This document shows, one piece after another, positions 62,501 to 64,000 of a stretch of DNA of 64,000 nucleotides (its first letter is position 1; the number at the start of each line of letters is the position of its first letter). The notes under the pieces are model-generated. The model made no database searches. It was not told where the DNA came from and saw nothing but the letters and a program-made list of their open reading frames with translations. The stretch is from NCBI GenBank assembly GCA_014898415.1, contig RCTD01000006.1, positions 1,860,001 through 1,924,000 on the forward strand, in the 5' to 3' direction. The stretch is from Stromatinia cepivora. Lineage: Eukaryota; Ascomycota; Leotiomycetes; Helotiales; Sclerotiniaceae. Position numbers and translations under genes: made by a program.

Positions 62501-64000
62501 GTTTTAAGGATATCTTATAAAGTGGGCTGTAATGTAAGGTTTGTTCTTTTTTGTTTTCCAATATGATTTTATAATTATAAGATCGGTTAAAAGGCAAAAT
62601 GTTTGATTTATATTTCGAAAAGATTCGATAATATTGTCGATATTCAAATGGTATTTCAGATTTTGAATCGATTTCGATCAATACTTGATCGAATTTTTTT
62701 CGAACTTTTATATTCTTGAATTCGATTAAGGCAATCAATACTCTTTCTTTTGTATATTGTTTGTTCTATTGAAAATCTATTATATTATCGAGTTCTTTTA
62801 GAATAATAATAAAGAGTTTAATTTATTCGTCTCTTTTATATTTTAATTGGAATTTATCGGGTTTGAGTATATATAGATCAAGGATTTCGGGCGATATATA
62901 GAAGAGGTATTTGTAAATCTATAATAATGATATAATTGATTGGGAAGGAGATAAATTGAACTTGAAAGGAATCGGGATTTCTTCCTTTTCAATAAGAATC
63001 TGTATTACATTTATATTTGAAGGTTCTTATTATATATTATCAATTGCAATTAATTTGTTCAATTGTAAATCTTTTCGATTCTAATATTCTTTGAATTGGT
63101 TATCTTGTTGATCAATATCTTATTAGATTAATCGATTGATTTTCTATTTGCAAAAGAATAATTAAATAACAAAAAGATTATTCGAATAAAAGATAATACA
63201 GGGTTTCTCTTTAAATCATTTAAGACATCGATTAAAGTAATCGAACTTCGCTTGAATCTTTGATAACTAAAGTCTATCTAAAATAATATTATAACTTCTT
63301 AATTCAATAATAAAGAAAGGGATAAAAGATTATTCATAATTATCGATTATTAAATTAAGGAATGTAAAATAAGTAATAATATAGTCTTATATATTATTAT
63401 ATTTTTTAACTTCAATTGAAATTTCAAGCAATATAATTCTTAATTTAAATATAGAAAATAAACAAATAAAGAATATAATATTAATAAAAGTGAATCCATT
63501 TGCTTTAGAATCAATAAATACTCTTGATCGATAAATATAATCATTTTTCGAAAGATTATAGGGAAGAGTGAATACTTTTCCTTCTATAAGTTTAATTAAA
63601 TCAAGAAATCTTATATCCTGTATAATGTTTAAAATGGAAACGGAATCTAAATATTTAATTTTAAATGTTTTTCTTCTTCTAAACAGATATTCTATATAAC
63701 TTCAATTATAGCTTTTAGATTGAAGTTTTCTTCGATATCTCGATATTCTTCGAATTCTTCTGTTTCTTCTTATACCATCTCGATTTCATTAAAATTATCG
63801 ATATAAGATATCGATATATATATTATTTTAGAAAAGAGAAAGAGCAATGAACATTTGAAATTCGAATAGTTATTAGATATAGCAAGACTGATATATCCGG
63901 GAGAGGCATTCCGGAGTGGAAATGGTTTCAGGAATATAGAGGTTCCAAAATTGAAGTTATTAAAGCTCTAAAAGGGTTGCAAAAGATTCGTAATAATTGT
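59560..64000 (-). pseudogene. chromovirus D2 pol (partial), mostly inactivated
   Basis: A continuous frame at 62202-62738 carries the reverse transcriptase start: FYTTPILFVKKPNDSLRFC, NFRLLNSLIYKDRYSLPLI and KVFTKFDIRQTFHYIKMN. Downstream on the minus strand come FGLTNNPAIYQYYINN and a YFDN variant of the YLDD site, RNase H, and the integrase zinc part and core at about 61270-60480, with IVSDCGPQFILEFWKEFSQI and KLSIAHYFQTNNQIEIYN. The end near 59870-59650 (PPPFINIIDNSE; YPTSDFKILLHFLYDFHL) fits a chromodomain. Stops occur at several places and the YLDD Asp is changed, so it is not autonomous now. Confidence 0.82.

Larger units (their letters stand above)
58607..64000 (-). mobile_element. Ty3/gypsy chromovirus, copy D2, cut by the window end
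   Basis: The left (3') LTR is at 58607-58889. The interior is collinear with copy D1 throughout: the last bases of the window correspond to D1 near 54600. About 1.65 kb including the 5' LTR should lie beyond the window. The base before the LTR gives AAATA as candidate target duplication, untestable here. Decay is present but milder than in D1. Confidence 0.88.

Overview
The window looks like nuclear DNA of a filamentous ascomycete, probably a leotiomycete. Genes have short GT-AG introns (about 47-123 bp) and encode ascomycete-type proteins. Long AT-rich blocks hold transposons riddled with C-to-T and G-to-A changes, the mark of repeat-induced point mutation (RIP). The species call is an impression; the fungal call is firm. 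No rRNA, tRNA or CRISPR array was seen. || Layout. 1-10.1 kb: balanced-GC, gene-poor DNA with one hypothetical gene (3797-4605, minus) and several broken coding relics. 10.1-25.6 kb: AT-rich transposon block with a complete but decayed Fot1/pogo element (10088-12272), a gag-only LTR element (12773-14447), a fold-back element (16336-17124) and a second gag-only element (17667-24844) interrupted by a Ty1/copia element (18147-23627). 26.1-38.8 kb: housekeeping island with a FOX2-like beta-oxidation enzyme, a TDA10-like P-loop kinase, an ECM11-domain protein, a long-chain acyl-CoA synthetase and an RKM5-like methyltransferase. 38.8-49 kb: decaying genes, among them a Zn2Cys6-like regulator relic and a secreted-protein gene broken by a TA-flanked MITE (44434-44959). 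49-64 kb: second AT-rich block, a pogo element (49015-57973) split by a Ty3/gypsy chromovirus (49160-56255), and a second chromovirus copy (58607 to the window end). || How things fit together. The acyl-CoA synthetase activates fatty acids and the FOX2-like enzyme carries out the second and third steps of peroxisomal beta-oxidation. They lie about 5 kb apart, and a CCTCGG motif of the FarA/FarB type lies upstream of FOX2. Most transposon boundaries were fixed by matching target-site duplications, which gives an insertion order for both nests. The most unusual content is the pair of gag-only LTR elements. Both copies have gag frames of exactly 380 codons, no pol, and LTR ends and a polypurine tract like those of the chromovirus in the same window. 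That suggests a non-autonomous family mobilised in trans.
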